From contig NZ_LLZN01000055.1 of assembly GCF_001509795.1 (NCBI RefSeq), forward strand, positions 30,478 through 94,477: a DNA stretch of 64,000 bases. The letters are read 5' to 3'. A program made the translations under genes and the position numbers. Below the pieces are notes generated by a model. The model did no database searches and was not told the origin of the DNA. It saw nothing but the letters and a program-made list of their open reading frames with translations. Shown here one piece after another: positions 8,648 through 18,023 of this stretch (position 1 is its first letter; each line of letters opens with the position of its first letter). The stretch comes from Streptomyces sp. NRRL WC-3605. GTDB lineage: Bacteria > Actinomycetota > Actinomycetes > Streptomycetales > Streptomycetaceae.

Positions 8648-11503
8648 TCACAGGTCGAGGAGGCCGGTCAGATCCCCGGCGGCCTCGCCGTCGAGCGCCA
8701 GCTCAGCCCAGATGATCTTGCCTCGGTCGGTGTACCGCGTCCCCCAGCGGCGGGACATCTGCGCGACGAGGAACAGGCCGCGGCCCCCCTCGTCGGTGAA
8801 AGTGGCCCTGCGCAGATGCGGGGAGGTGCTGGTGCCGTCGGCGACCTCGCAGATCAGGCCGTCGTGGTCACGCAGCAGCCGTAGGCCGATGGGGCTGCGG
8901 CCGTACCGGATGGCGTTCGTCACCAGTTCGCTGAGGATCAGCTCGGTGGTGAAAACCGCCTCGCCGAGCCCCCAGGACTCCAGCCTGCGGCCGGCCTCCG
9001 CACGGATGCGGGGGACGGCGGCGGGGTCGTCGGGCACGTCCCACTCCGCGACCTGGTCCGGGTCGAGCAGCCGGGTGCGGGCGACGAGCAGGGCGACGTC
9101 GTCGCTCGGCCGGGTGCGCAGCATCGCATCGAGCACCGCCTGGCACGTGTCGTCGAGACTGGCGCCGTGCGTGGCGGCCAGCGCCTCCCGCAGCATGCCG
9201 AGCCCGACGTCGATGTCCCGGTCCCGGGCCTCGACCAGGCCGTCGGTGTAGAGGACGAGCCGGCTGCCGGCGGCCAGCCGGAGCTCGGCGGTCTCGACCG
9301 GCAGCCCGGCCCCCACACCGAGCGGCGGGGCGACCGGGATGTCGGGGAAGGTCACGGAGCCGTCGGGCGCGACGAGGGCCGGTCCGGGGTGGCCGGCCCG
9401 GGCGAGGACGCACCGCCCGGAGACCGGGTCGTAGACCGCGTACAGGCAGGTGGCCCCGGTGATCGCCTCGGTGTCGCCCTCGACCGCCGCGTCGTGGTCG
9501 ATCCGGGTGATGAGGTCGTCCAGGTGTGCGAGGAGCTCGTCCGGAGGCAGGTCGAGGGCGGCGAAGTTGTGCACGGCCGTCCTCAGACGGCCCATGGTGG
9601 CGGCGGCGTGCAGCCCGTGGCCGACGACGTCGCCGACCACCAGGGCGACCCGGGCCCCGGGCAGCGGGATGACGTCGTACCAGTCGCCGCCGACCCCGGC
9701 CTGCGCGGGCAGGTACCGGTGCCCGACCTCCAGGGCGGACAGCTCGGGGAGCGTGCCGGGCAGGAGGCTGCGCTGGAGGGTGACGGCCGTCGTGTGCTCG
9801 CGGGTGTAGCGGCGCGCGTTGTCGATGCACACGGCCGCCCGGGTGGCGAGCTCCTCGGCCGGGGACACGTCGTCGCCCTCGAAGGGATCCTGCTCCGAAC
9901 GCCAGAACTGCACGACCCCCAGCAGCTGGCCCCGCGCCCGCAGCGGCACCGAGATCATGGAGTGCATCCCGTACGCGATGACCTGCCGCGCGCGCTCCGG
10001 GTCCTGGGCGCGCCAGCCGTCGGCCGCGGCGAGGTCCGCCACCAGGACCGGCCGGCCGGTGGTGACACCGGTGGTGACGGGATTGCCGGGCCGGTAGCGC
10101 ACCGGCGTTCCGACGGGCCGGAAGGGCGGGTCGTCCTGGATGCCCGCGACCGCCACGCGGCGCATCTCCGTGCTCGCTCCCGTGGGCTCGTCGCCGTGCA
10201 GCACGGACTTCACCAGTTCGACGGTGGCGAAGTCGGCGAAGCGCGGGACCGTCACCTCGGTCAGCTCCTCGGCGGTGCGTCGGATGTCGAGGGTGGTGCC
10301 GATCCGGGTCCCGGCCTCGTAGAGCAGTTGCAGACGCCCGCCCGCCACGTCGGCCCGGCCGGCGAGCGAGCGCAGCTCGGTGGTGTCGCGCAGAGTGGCC
10401 ACGCAGCCCTCGCGGGGACCCACGGGCCGGACGTTGACCGCGAGCAGGGTGTCACCGGCCAAGAAGACCTGGTCCGTGGCGGCACGGCCCGATCCCAGCA
10501 GTTCGGCCAGGGCCGGGTTCAATCCGATCTCGGTGACCGGTCTGCCCTCGGCGTCCGGGGGCAGGGTGAGCAGGCGGCGCGCCTCGTCGTTGGCCAGCAG
10601 CAGCCTTCCGTCGCCGTCGAGGATGAGGACGCCCTCGCGGACCGCGTGGAGCACGGCGTCGTGGTGCTCGTACATACGGGTCATCTCGACGGGCCCGAGG
10701 CCCCGGGTCTGCCGCCGCAGACGACCGCTGACCAGCGCGGACCCGCCCGCGGCCAGGAGCAGCGCGACTCCGCCGGCAGCGAAGATCACCGGCAGCTGCT
10801 CCTGCACGACCCCGGTGACCTTGTCCACCGTGACGCCTACGGTGACGAGGCCGACGGCGTCGCCCTTGTCATTGAAGACGGCCACCGTCGAGTCGACCGC
10901 CTTCCCCAGGCTGCTGTCGAAGGTGGTCTGGTGGGGCTTGCCTTCGAGTGCGTTGCCGTAGGAGGTGGAGACGTGCTTGCCGATCTGGTCCTCGTCGGGG
11001 TGGGTCCACCGGAAGCCGTAGGGACTGAGCGCCACGACGTAGTCGACGCCGGTCTTCTCGCGCACCGCCTCGGCGTGCGGCTGCAGCTCGGCCGTCGGGT
11101 CGTCGCTCTGCATCGCCTCGGCGGTGCCCCGGGCGTTCGCGAACGCCTCGGCCGTGACGAGCGACCGGTCCTTGGCCTCCTGGAGCGCGCGGTTGCGGTC
11201 CTGGATCACGAGGGCCGCCACGGCCGTGGCGATCAGCAGCAGCACCACGACGAACTGGAGCAGGAAGACCTGACCGGCGACGCTGCGCGGCTTCCGCCAC
11301 GACAGCAGGCGCCGGCCGGCCGAAGCGCGCCGGGCCTTCGGGGCGGCTTCCGACGCCCCGCCTCCGGGAGGCACGCGATCGCGCCCACCCTCGGGGGGTA
11401 CGCGGTCGCCCCCGCCCTCAGGGGGCACACGGTCACCCTCGCCCTCAGGGGGTACGCGGTCGCCCTGTCGGCGCGCTGGGGCGTATCGCCCTAGTTTGCC
11501 CAT
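8648..11503 (-). CDS. Membrane SpoIIE-family PP2C phosphatase with CitA/DcuS-like sensor, PAS, GAF and HATPase domains
   Basis: This 951-residue protein has, in order: a cytoplasmic tail with four 9-residue repeats (14-49), TM1 (about 77-100), an extracellular sensor containing GFRWTHPDEDQIGKHV like CitA/DcuS PDC domains, TM2 (237-258), PAS (about 280-385), GAF (about 390-555), the SpoIIE PP2C domain (GGDWYDVIPL, VVGDVVGHGLHAA, SDDVALL) and a C-terminal anti-sigma-type HATPase (ELVTNAIRYG, GGRGLFLV). Such proteins dephosphorylate anti-anti-sigma factors, and the kinase-like domain may bind sigma or anti-anti-sigma partners. The extracellular part suggests control by a small carboxylate. No cognate STAS protein is adjacent. 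The gene converges on the preceding lipoprotein gene with an 18-bp gap. Confidence 0.85.
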   Translation of the reverse strand: MGKLGRYAPARRQGDRVPPEGEGDRVPPEGGGDRVPPEGGRDRVPPGGGASEAAPKARRASAGRRLLSWRKPRSVAGQVFLLQFVVVLLLIATAVAALVIQDRNRALQEAKDRSLVTAEAFANARGTAEAMQSDDPTAELQPHAEAVREKTGVDYVVALSPYGFRWTHPDEDQIGKHVSTSYGNALEGKPHQTTFDSSLGKAVDSTVAVFNDKGDAVGLVTVGVTVDKVTGVVQEQLPVIFAAGGVALLLAAGGSALVSGRLRRQTRGLGPVEMTRMYEHHDAVLHAVREGVLILDGDGRLLLANDEARRLLTLPPDAEGRPVTEIGLNPALAELLGSGRAATDQVFLAGDTLLAVNVRPVGPREGCVATLRDTTELRSLAGRADVAGGRLQLLYEAGTRIGTTLDIRRTAEELTEVTVPRFADFATVELVKSVLHGDEPTGASTEMRRVAVAGIQDDPPFRPVGTPVRYRPGNPVTTGVTTGRPVLVADLAAADGWRAQDPERARQVIAYGMHSMISVPLRARGQLLGVVQFWRSEQDPFEGDDVSPAEELATRAAVCIDNARRYTREHTTAVTLQRSLLPGTLPELSALEVGHRYLPAQAGVGGDWYDVIPLPGARVALVVGDVVGHGLHAAATMGRLRTAVHNFAALDLPPDELLAHLDDLITRIDHDAAVEGDTEAITGATCLYAVYDPVSGRCVLARAGHPGPALVAPDGSVTFPDIPVAPPLGVGAGLPVETAELRLAAGSRLVLYTDGLVEARDRDIDVGLGMLREALAATHGASLDDTCQAVLDAMLRTRPSDDVALLVARTRLLDPDQVAEWDVPDDPAAVPRIRAEAGRRLESWGLGEAVFTTELILSELVTNAIRYGRSPIGLRLLRDHDGLICEVADGTSTSPHLRRATFTDEGGRGLFLVAQMSRRWGTRYTDRGKIIWAELALDGEAAGDLTGLLDL
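11357..11464 (-). repeat. Four in-frame 27-bp tandem repeats in the SpoIIE phosphatase gene
   Basis: Exactly 108 bp encode four copies of the 9-residue unit GDRVPPEGG (variants GDRVPPEGE and RDRVPPGGG) at residues 14-49, just before the first membrane span. The unit length keeps frame, so copy number can vary without breaking the protein. The segment is probably disordered. Confidence 0.9.
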
Positions 11504-11746
11504 TTTCTCAGTATCGGGGACGGGAGAGAGGGGCGCGGCTCAGGGCGGGGCGATCGTGCTCGGCGGCCGCAGCAGGGTTGCCAGGAGCGGGCCCCGCGTC
11601 GGCGCCTCGGCCGCACGCATCGCATCTCGGCCGGGGCGAGTGCCCGCACGCCACCACCGGGTAATGCGCAGGCCGGCCGGGCCACGCCTGTCCTATTCTG
11701 ACCGCCGCCGTCCCCGCCAGGACGAGCCCGAAGGAGGGGTGGCAGA

Positions 11747-12271
11747 GTGCCGGACGTGTACGGGATCATGCTGGACGCCGAGCTGAGCCAGGCGTTCGAC
11801 GTGTGGTCCGCCTATCTGGACGCCCGGACCGGCGAAGACCACCAGGCCCGCGCACGACTGCGTTCCACCTTGCGATCGGCCCGCGAGGCGGCCGCCGCGG
11901 GCGATCTCGAGTCCGCACGCGCCCTGGTGGCGGAGTTGTACGACGACGCGCGAGACGCCGGTCTTCCCTGGGCTCCGGTGCGGCCCGACGCCCGCACGGC
12001 GGACCGGCAGGCGCGCGACTACACCAAGGACGAGCTGCGGCAGTTGCTTCCCGTGGACCAGCGTGAGGAACTCGACAGCATCGCGATCTACCTGAGCGTC
12101 ACGCGTCGACGCCTCCGGACCGCCCCCGGCCTGGACGCGGCCACCTGCCGAGACATCCTGTACGTCTCGGCCCGCGCCGACATGGCCCTCGACCTCGCTC
12201 ACCCGACAGCGGCGTGGCGGGAACTCGAACGCCTCAAGGCCATCGCGCGACGCTGTGGCGTGGAGCCCTGA
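11747..12271 (+). CDS. Hypothetical helical protein, 174 residues
   Basis: I do not recognise a family. The GTG at 11747 is preceded by AAGGAGG about 9 bp upstream, and TATTCT at 11694-11699 is a possible -10. The product is Arg/Asp/Ala/Leu rich, predicted mainly helical and cytoplasmic, with no membrane span, Cys motif or known catalytic signature. It is divergent from the SpoIIE phosphatase with 243 bp between starts, so it may share regulation. A small helical regulator or partner of that phosphatase is possible but unsupported. Confidence 0.6.
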   Translation: MPDVYGIMLDAELSQAFDVWSAYLDARTGEDHQARARLRSTLRSAREAAAAGDLESARALVAELYDDARDAGLPWAPVRPDARTADRQARDYTKDELRQLLPVDQREELDSIAIYLSVTRRRLRTAPGLDAATCRDILYVSARADMALDLAHPTAAWRELERLKAIARRCGVEP

Positions 12272-12362
12272 GAACCGAGCGGAAACGACGGGGCCGCGAC
12301 GACGAGGCCCACCGGTATCCGCACCCCTGTTCCTCGACCCGGCGCCGAATCTCCGCGGCAAC

Positions 12363-12397
12363 AAAAAGAGGACCTCGACCTGATGGCCGTGGTCCTC
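12363..12397 (-). terminator. Intrinsic terminator of tRNA-Leu
   Basis: On the minus strand, GAGGACC and GGTCCTC form a 7-bp stem followed directly by TTTTT. This is a true U-tract terminator, positioned just downstream of the tRNA. It is one of the few canonical ones in this window. Confidence 0.8.
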
Positions 12398-12418
12398 GAT
12401 CTCCATCGCTGGAGTGAG

Positions 12419-12503
12419 TGTCCGAGGGGGGACTTGAACCCCCACGCCCGATAAAGGGCACTAGCACCTCAAGCTAGCGCGTCTGCCATTCCGCCACCCG
12501 GAC
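12419..12503 (-). tRNA. tRNA-Leu (anticodon GAG)
   Basis: This is a class II tRNA of 85 nt including the discriminator A. Acceptor arms GTCCGGG/CTCGGAC pair, the anticodon stem CTAGC/GCTAG encloses the loop TTGAGGT with anticodon GAG, and a long variable arm is followed by the T-arm GGGGG-TTCAAGT-CCCCC. CCA is not encoded, as is common in Streptomyces. It reads CUC/CUU leucine codons. Confidence 0.95.
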
Positions 12504-12643
12504 TAGGTGTGCGCCGCCGTGCCGGGGTGTCCCGTCGGCGACATGGACAACAATACCAAGCTTTCGGAGTGCCTTTCACCTGCGTTTCCTTCCATCGGGC
12601 GGGGGTCCCGGACCTCGCGGCCCGGCCCGCCTAGGGTCGCACC

Positions 12644-13978
12644 ATGAGTGACTGGCTGGTTACACGGGGCCCGAACGCGGGGCGGCGCCGTCCGCGGGCG
12701 CTGTCGCCGTTCCGGGAGCATCTCCGGGACACCTTCTGGTTCGCGCCGACGGCCGCGATGGTGGGCGTGTTCGTCGTCTGGCTGGCGGCGCAGGCGCTCG
12801 ACACGGCGATCGTGGACGCGCTGCGCGAGGACGGCGACTACGAGTCCATCGAGGAGCTGCTGCGGTTCGCGGAGGACGCCAAGACCGTCGTGAACGCGGT
12901 CGGGTCGGCCATGATGACGTTCATCGGGGTGGTCTTCAGCATCTCGCTGGTGGCCGTGCAGATGGCGAGCGGGCAGTTCACCCCGCGGGTGGTCCGGCTC
13001 TTCGTGCGCAGCCGGATCACCAAGGCGACGTTCGCCGTCTTCCTGGCCACCTTCGTGCTGAGTCTGCTGGTGCTGACCTCGTTCGACACCACCGACGACC
13101 CGCGGAAGGCGACGACGCTGCCGCTCGTGCAGTCGGTCCTCACGCTCTGCATGGTGGCGCTGAGCCTGCTGCTCTTCGTGCTGTACGTGAACGGCACGCT
13201 GCGGCTCATGCGGATCAGTCATGTGATCGCGCGGATCGCCTCGGAGTCCTTCCGGATGGTGGCGTCGATGCCGCCGTCCGACGGCGGTCCGGACGCGCCC
13301 GGTCTCGGTGCGCCGACGGCTTGGGTGCCGCACGACGGGCGCGCCGGGGTGCTGCGGGACGTGCACATCGCGCGGCTGGTGCGGGTGGCCCGCCGGCACG
13401 GGGTGGTGCTGCGGCTGGTGCCCCGCATCGGGGATTTCGTGGTGCCGGGTACGCCGCTGCTGGCCGTGCACGGCGGGGCCGCCCCGCCCGCGGGCGCGCT
13501 GCGCCGCATCACGTCCGTGGGCGTGGAGCGGACGTTCCACCAGGACCTCGGATTCGGGCTGCGGCAGCTGTCGGACATCGCGCTGCGCGCCCTGTCCTCG
13601 GCGATCAACGACCCGACGACGGCCGTGCAGGCACTCGACCGGATCGTGCAGTTCCTCGCGGCGATGTCCCGGCGTCCGCTGGACGAGGCGGTGCTCCGGG
13701 ACCGTGGCGGGGCCGTGCGGCTGGTGCTGTCCGTGCCGGGGTGGTCGGAGCTGGTGGATCTCGGGTTCGCCGAGGTACGGGTGTGCGGTGCTGACAGCCC
13801 GCAGGTGACCCGGCGGCTATTGGCCGGGCTGGACGACCTGCTGCTGCTCGCTCCCCCGGACCGGCGGGAGCCGCTGCTGCGGCACCGCGAGCTGCTGCGG
13901 CAGGCGGTCGAGGAGACCGTCCCGAACGCCTCCGACCGTGCGTTCGCGCTGCGGCCGGACCGGCAGGGCATCAGCTGA
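12644..13978 (+). CDS. DUF2254 integral membrane protein
   Basis: This 444-residue protein has four hydrophobic segments in its N-terminal half (about 30-50, 85-110, 125-148 and 163-183), including the characteristic FIGVVFSISLVAVQMASGQFTPR stretch of DUF2254, and a soluble C-terminal half. The function of the family is unknown; a role in ion handling or envelope physiology has been suggested elsewhere but cannot be read here. TAGGGT (12632-12637) lies 7 bp before the ATG and there is no clear ribosome site, so the transcript may be leaderless. It is divergent from tRNA-Leu. Confidence 0.8.
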   Translation: MSDWLVTRGPNAGRRRPRALSPFREHLRDTFWFAPTAAMVGVFVVWLAAQALDTAIVDALREDGDYESIEELLRFAEDAKTVVNAVGSAMMTFIGVVFSISLVAVQMASGQFTPRVVRLFVRSRITKATFAVFLATFVLSLLVLTSFDTTDDPRKATTLPLVQSVLTLCMVALSLLLFVLYVNGTLRLMRISHVIARIASESFRMVASMPPSDGGPDAPGLGAPTAWVPHDGRAGVLRDVHIARLVRVARRHGVVLRLVPRIGDFVVPGTPLLAVHGGAAPPAGALRRITSVGVERTFHQDLGFGLRQLSDIALRALSSAINDPTTAVQALDRIVQFLAAMSRRPLDEAVLRDRGGAVRLVLSVPGWSELVDLGFAEVRVCGADSPQVTRRLLAGLDDLLLLAPPDRREPLLRHRELLRQAVEETVPNASDRAFALRPDRQGIS

Positions 13979-13995
13979 CCGGATGCGGACCGGCC

Positions 13996-14045
13996 CGCCG
14001 ACGCCCCGGTCGGTCCGGGCCGCCGATGCCCCGGTCGGTCCGGGC
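13996..14045. repeat. 25-bp tandem duplication
   Basis: Two adjacent 25-bp copies beginning CGCCGA(C/T)GCCCCGGTCG differ at one base. They lie in the gap between the convergent DUF2254 and aldehyde dehydrogenase genes. Immediately after them, a roughly 70-bp degenerate repeat starting GGAGGAGCCGGTGCCGG occurs twice (about 14058 and 14132). The gap therefore appears built from local duplications. Confidence 0.75.
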
Positions 14046-14196
14046 GCCCGTGCTCGCGGAGGAGCCGGTGCCGGAGCGCTCTCCGACTGCCGCTCTCCGC
14101 CCGTCCGGGTGCCCGTGCACAGGGGGGAGGAGGGGAGGAGCCGGTGCCGGCAAGCACCCCGGGCTGCCGCTCCCCACCCCGTCCCGGTACCCATGC

Positions 14197-15738
14197 TCAG
14201 GGCAGCAGCTGGTACTCCGGGAAGTTCCCCGGCAGCCGCTCCCCCGGCGGGCCCTGCGTCACCGCGCGTACCAGCAGGTCGCCGCCGACGAACGCGCCGC
14301 GCCAGGACGCGCCGAAGCCGCCGAACAGCTCGTCCCGGTCGCCGCGTGAGCGCGGCGTGCCGTGGCCGACCTTGAACGCGCGGATCTGCGGGGCCAACCT
14401 GTCGTACGTGGCGCGGTCGTCGGTGGAGAGCGTGGCGACCAGGGCGCCGTTGGAGGCGTTCATGGCCGCCAGCAGCTCCGCCTCGGTGTCGACCAGGACG
14501 ATCGTGTCGACCGGGCCGAAGGGTTCCGCGTGGTGCAGCGGGGAGGATCGCGGCGGGTTGAGGAGGGTGACGGGCTGGACGTACGCCGAGGTGTCCTGGC
14601 CGGGGAGGAAGCGGGCGTCGGAGAGCCGGCCGCGGTGCAGCGGGACGGCGCCCCGGTCGATGGCCTCAGCCACCTGGTCATGGAGTTCCTTGGCCTTGGC
14701 GGCGTTGATCACCGGGCCGAAGTCCAGGCGGGGGTACGGGTCGTCCGGCTGTTCGACCGCCAGGGGGTGGCCGATCCGCAGGGTGCGGACGGCGGGCAGG
14801 TAGGCGGCGAGGAAGTCGTCGAACAGCTCGCGCTGGACGACGAAGCGCGGGTACGCCGTGCAGCGCTGTTTGCCGTAGTCGAAGAGCTTGGGGACGACGG
14901 CGGTCAGGGTGTCCCAGTCCGTGTAGTTCCAGATGCCCCAGGTGTTGAGTCCTTCCTGTTCGAGGATGTGGCGCTTGCCGAGGTCGGTGACGGCCGTGGC
15001 CACCGCCGCGCCGGTGTCGCGGCCGCCGACGAAGGAGACGCAGCCGATCTCGGGCGCCCGCACCAGCGCCTGGGACAGCTCACCTCCGCTGCCGCTGACG
15101 AGGGTGACGGGGATGCCCTCGCGGGCGGCGAGCGCGCAGGCCAGGGTCAGACAGGCGACACCGCCGTCGGTCGGGGTCTTGGCGATGACCGCGTTGCCCG
15201 CCAGGGCCTGTACCAGCACTGCGTGAACGAGCACGCTCATCGGGTAGTTCCAGCTCGCGATGTTGGAGACGGGTCCGTCGAGCGGGACCCGCTCCGCGGT
15301 CATCGGTCCGATGCCGTCGACGTACCAGCGGACGCCGTCGATGGCGCGGTCGACGTCCGCCGTCGCGAGCCGCCAGGGCTTGCCGATCTCCCAGACGAGG
15401 AGCAGGGCGAGCAGGTCGCGGTGCTGGGCGAGGGCGTCGAGGGTGGCGGCGACGCGGGCCCGGCGTTCGTCGAGGGGGACGTGCCGCCAGGCGCGGTGCT
15501 GGTCGAGCGAGGCGCGTACGGCCTGGTGGGCGGTGGCCGCGTCCAGGCGGGGCGGGCCGGCGATGGGGCTGCCGTCGACGGGGCTGGTGGCGGGCAGCGC
15601 GCGGCCGTCCGCCTGCCAGGTGCCGTCCCAGAGGTTGAGGACACGGTCGTCTCGGAACGCCTCCGGGGCGACGGCGAGGCAGCGCTGCCAGGCGTCGGTC
15701 CAGGAGGTGCCGGACTTGAGGGTGAGGGTGGTGGCCAA
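14197..15738 (-). CDS. NAD(P)-dependent aldehyde dehydrogenase
   Basis: This 513-residue member of the ALDH superfamily has the nucleotide-binding/active-site sequence SNIASWNYPMSV, the general-base Glu260 in a variant LEQEGLN motif (usually LELGG) and the catalytic Cys293 in GKQRCTAYPRFV. It oxidises an aldehyde to an acid in the cytoplasm. The substrate is unknown; the divergent active-site motif places it outside the best-known betaine- or acetaldehyde-dehydrogenase groups. It lies 108 bp upstream of the sucD 3' end on the same strand but is transcribed separately from sucCD. It is downstream of sucCD, so read-through is possible. Confidence 0.85.
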   Translation of the reverse strand: MATTLTLKSGTSWTDAWQRCLAVAPEAFRDDRVLNLWDGTWQADGRALPATSPVDGSPIAGPPRLDAATAHQAVRASLDQHRAWRHVPLDERRARVAATLDALAQHRDLLALLLVWEIGKPWRLATADVDRAIDGVRWYVDGIGPMTAERVPLDGPVSNIASWNYPMSVLVHAVLVQALAGNAVIAKTPTDGGVACLTLACALAAREGIPVTLVSGSGGELSQALVRAPEIGCVSFVGGRDTGAAVATAVTDLGKRHILEQEGLNTWGIWNYTDWDTLTAVVPKLFDYGKQRCTAYPRFVVQRELFDDFLAAYLPAVRTLRIGHPLAVEQPDDPYPRLDFGPVINAAKAKELHDQVAEAIDRGAVPLHRGRLSDARFLPGQDTSAYVQPVTLLNPPRSSPLHHAEPFGPVDTIVLVDTEAELLAAMNASNGALVATLSTDDRATYDRLAPQIRAFKVGHGTPRSRGDRDELFGGFGASWRGAFVGGDLLVRAVTQGPPGERLPGNFPEYQLLP

Positions 15739-15846
15739 GGGGTCTCCGCTCTCGGTGCACAGTCGGGGGCGGTGGTGATGGCTGCGAGGGACGCTAGCGG
15801 GGGGCGGGCACGCCGGTAAGTGACCGCGCGTGGACTATGAGTGACG

Positions 15847-16731
15847 TCACGCGCCGGTGGTGAGGCGGTCCAGGACCAGGCGGGCGGTGTCGGTGGGGGT
15901 GCGGCCGACCCGTACGCCCACGGCCTCCAGCGCCTCCTTCTTCGCGCCGGCCGTGCCGGAGGAGCCGGAGACGATCGCGCCCGCGTGCCCCATGGTCTTG
16001 CCCTCGGGCGCGGTGAAACCGGCGATGTAGCCGACGACCGGCTTGGTGACGTGGTCGCGGATGTAGGCGGCCGCGCGTTCCTCGGCGTCGCCGCCGATCT
16101 CCCCGATGAGCACGATCAGTTCGGTGTCGGGGTCGTCCTCGAACGCGGCGAGGCAGTCGATGTGGGTGGTGCCGACGACGGGGTCGCCGCCGATGCCGAC
16201 GCAGGTGGAGAAGCCGACGTCCCGCAGCTCGTACATCAGTTGGTAGGTGAGGGTGCCGGACTTGGAGACCAGGCCGATGCGGCCGGGCTTGGTGATGTCG
16301 GGCGGGATGATGCCCGCGTTGGACTGGCCGGGCGTGATGAGGCCGGGGCAGTTGGGGCCGATGACGCGGGTGCCGCGTGCCCTGGCGTGGGTCGTGAAGG
16401 CGACGGAGTCGTGGACCGGGATGCCCTCGGTGATGACGACGGCGAGCTGGATGCCGGCGTCGGCGGCCTCGGTGACGGCCGCCTTGGCGAAGGCGGGCGG
16501 GACGAAGACCACGGTGACGTCGGCGCCGGTCGCGTCGATGCCCTCGGCGACGCTGCCGAAGACGGGCACGGCCCGGTCGTCGAAGTCGACGGTCCGGCCG
16601 GCCTTGCGCGGGTTGACGCCGCCGACGACGTTGGTGCCGGCGGCGAGCATCCGCCGGGTGTGCTTCATGCCCTCGCCGCCGGTCATGCCCTGGACGAGGA
16701 CCTTGCTCTCCTTGGTGAGGTAGATGGCCAT
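15847..16731 (-). CDS. sucD: Succinyl-CoA synthetase alpha subunit (accessory copy)
   Basis: This 294-residue subunit binds CoA through its N-terminal Rossmann domain ([11 protein letters not shown], about 11-21) and carries the phosphohistidine His249 in [13 protein letters not shown]. With SucC it interconverts succinyl-CoA, ADP/GDP and phosphate with succinate, CoA and ATP/GTP. The start at 16731 begins MAIYL as in other SucD proteins; the open frame upstream is a shadow of sucC. It follows sucC after a 14-bp gap. Divergence from the oxalyl/formyl-CoA genes, with a shared operator region, suggests this copy serves CoA-ester turnover there rather than being the main TCA-cycle enzyme. That is inference. 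Confidence 0.88.
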   Translation of the reverse strand: MAIYLTKESKVLVQGMTGGEGMKHTRRMLAAGTNVVGGVNPRKAGRTVDFDDRAVPVFGSVAEGIDATGADVTVVFVPPAFAKAAVTEAADAGIQLAVVITEGIPVHDSVAFTTHARARGTRVIGPNCPGLITPGQSNAGIIPPDITKPGRIGLVSKSGTLTYQLMYELRDVGFSTCVGIGGDPVVGTTHIDCLAAFEDDPDTELIVLIGEIGGDAEERAAAYIRDHVTKPVVGYIAGFTAPEGKTMGHAGAIVSGSSGTAGAKKEALEAVGVRVGRTPTDTARLVLDRLTTGA

Positions 16732-16745
16732 GTCGTCATGTCTCC

Positions 16746-17879
16746 TCAGGCGGTGGCGGCGGCGAGTCGGGCGGCGCGTTCGGCGGCGCCGTCCATGGTG
16801 GTGGCCTGCTGGACCAGCGGATGGGCGTGCCCGTCGAGGATGGCCCGGCCGCGGGCGGCGTTGTTGCCGTCGAGGCGGACCACGAGCGGCTTGGTCAGCC
16901 GGACGGTGTCCAGGGCCCTCACGATGCCGTCGGCGACCGCGTCGCAGGCGGTGATGCCGCCGAAGACGTTGACGAGGACGGACTTCACGTCCGGGTCGGA
17001 CAGGATGACGGAGAGGCCGTCGGCCATGACCTGCGCGGAGGCGCCGCCGCCGATGTCGAGGAAGTTGGCGGGCCGCGCGCCGCAGCCTGCGACGACGTCG
17101 AGGGTGGACATGACGAGTCCGGCGCCGTTGCCGATGACGCCGACCTCGCCGTCGAGCTTGACGTAGTTGAGGCCCTTGGCGGCGGCCGCCGCCTCCAGGG
17201 CGTCGTCGTGCCCGGTGCCGTCGGCGCCCCAGCGGGCCTGCCGGAACTGGGCGTTGTCGTCGAGGGTGACCTTGCCGTCGAGGGCGAGGATGTGGCCCTG
17301 TGCGGTGCGGACGAGGGGGTTGACCTCGACGAGGAGGGCGTCCTCGCGGACCAGCACCTCCCACAGGCGGACGAGGACGTCGACGGTCTGCGGCGGCAGT
17401 CCGGCGGCCTCGGCGATCTCGGCGGCCTTCGCGGAGGTGACGCCCTCGGCGGGGTCGACGGGGACGCGGGCGACGGCCTCGGGCCGGGTGGCCGCGACCT
17501 CCTCGATCTCCATGCCGCCCTCGGCGGACGCGATCGCGAGGAAGCGGCCCGCCGCGCGGTCGAGGACGTAGGACACGTAGAACTCGGCCCCGATGTCGAC
17601 GGGTTCGGCCAGCATGACCGTGCCGACGGTGTGGCCCTTGATGTCCATGCCGAGGATCTGACGGGCGGTGAGCTCGGCGGCGGCGGGGTCCGCGGCGAGC
17701 TTCACGCCGCCCGCCTTGCCCCGGCCGCCGGTCTTCACCTGTGCCTTGACGACGACCCGGCCGCCGAGCCGCCGGGCGATCTCGCGGGCCTCCTTGGAGG
17801 AGTCCGTGACCTCCGCCCGTGGCACCACGATGCCGTGTTCTGCGAAGAGTTCCCTTGCCTGGTGCTCGTACAGGTCCAT
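16746..17879 (-). CDS. sucC: Succinyl-CoA synthetase beta subunit (accessory copy)
   Basis: This 377-residue ATP-grasp subunit starts [17 protein letters not shown], the classical SucC N-terminus, with AGGAG 6 bp before the ATG at 17879. The nucleotide-binding [18 protein letters not shown], metal-binding LVEVNPLV and FLDIGGGAS segments are all present. It forms the catalytic heterodimer with the SucD encoded next. The promoter must lie in the 144-bp gap shared with the ThDP decarboxylase, where a perfect 8-bp inverted repeat sits. This links sucCD expression to the oxalate/formyl-CoA genes. Confidence 0.88.
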   Translation of the reverse strand: MDLYEHQARELFAEHGIVVPRAEVTDSSKEAREIARRLGGRVVVKAQVKTGGRGKAGGVKLAADPAAAELTARQILGMDIKGHTVGTVMLAEPVDIGAEFYVSYVLDRAAGRFLAIASAEGGMEIEEVAATRPEAVARVPVDPAEGVTSAKAAEIAEAAGLPPQTVDVLVRLWEVLVREDALLVEVNPLVRTAQGHILALDGKVTLDDNAQFRQARWGADGTGHDDALEAAAAAKGLNYVKLDGEVGVIGNGAGLVMSTLDVVAGCGARPANFLDIGGGASAQVMADGLSVILSDPDVKSVLVNVFGGITACDAVADGIVRALDTVRLTKPLVVRLDGNNAARGRAILDGHAHPLVQQATTMDGAAERAARLAAATA

Positions 17880-17948
17880 TCCGGCTCCTGACTCGAAAGT
17901 GCCGCACGCCCCCTGGACACCACCCATCGGATGCGGGATAACAAGGTT

Positions 17949-17972
17949 CATACAGTATTCGTCGACTGTATG
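17949..17972. promoter_or_regulatory. Perfect palindrome, candidate GntR/FCD operator (sucCD / oxc)
   Basis: CATACAGT and ACTGTATG form a perfect 8-bp inverted repeat with the 8-bp spacer ATTCGTCG. It lies centrally between two divergent operons. The ACTGTA half-site and the spacer-side word CAGTCGACGA recur upstream of the formate dehydrogenase operon, and ACTGTAGAC recurs upstream of gntR. It is probably the operator for the GntR/FCD protein encoded at 45333-46007. Confidence 0.65.
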
Positions 17973-18023
17973 CAATGTACCGCGAGACCGCTCCCACCCC
18001 CTACGAAGGGACAGGACTTCGCC

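Noticed and set aside
11357..11464. CRISPR-like repeat array
   Set aside because: The 27-bp units are contiguous without spacers and encode an in-frame 9-residue peptide repeat.
9167..11494. 775-residue open frame antisense to the SpoIIE phosphatase
   Set aside because: Biased composition without motifs; the opposite strand carries an unambiguous multidomain protein.
15847..17997. 716-residue frame suggesting a fused SucC-SucD protein
   Set aside because: Only the last 294 residues are real SucD; the N-terminal part is an out-of-frame shadow of sucC, which has its own start and motifs.
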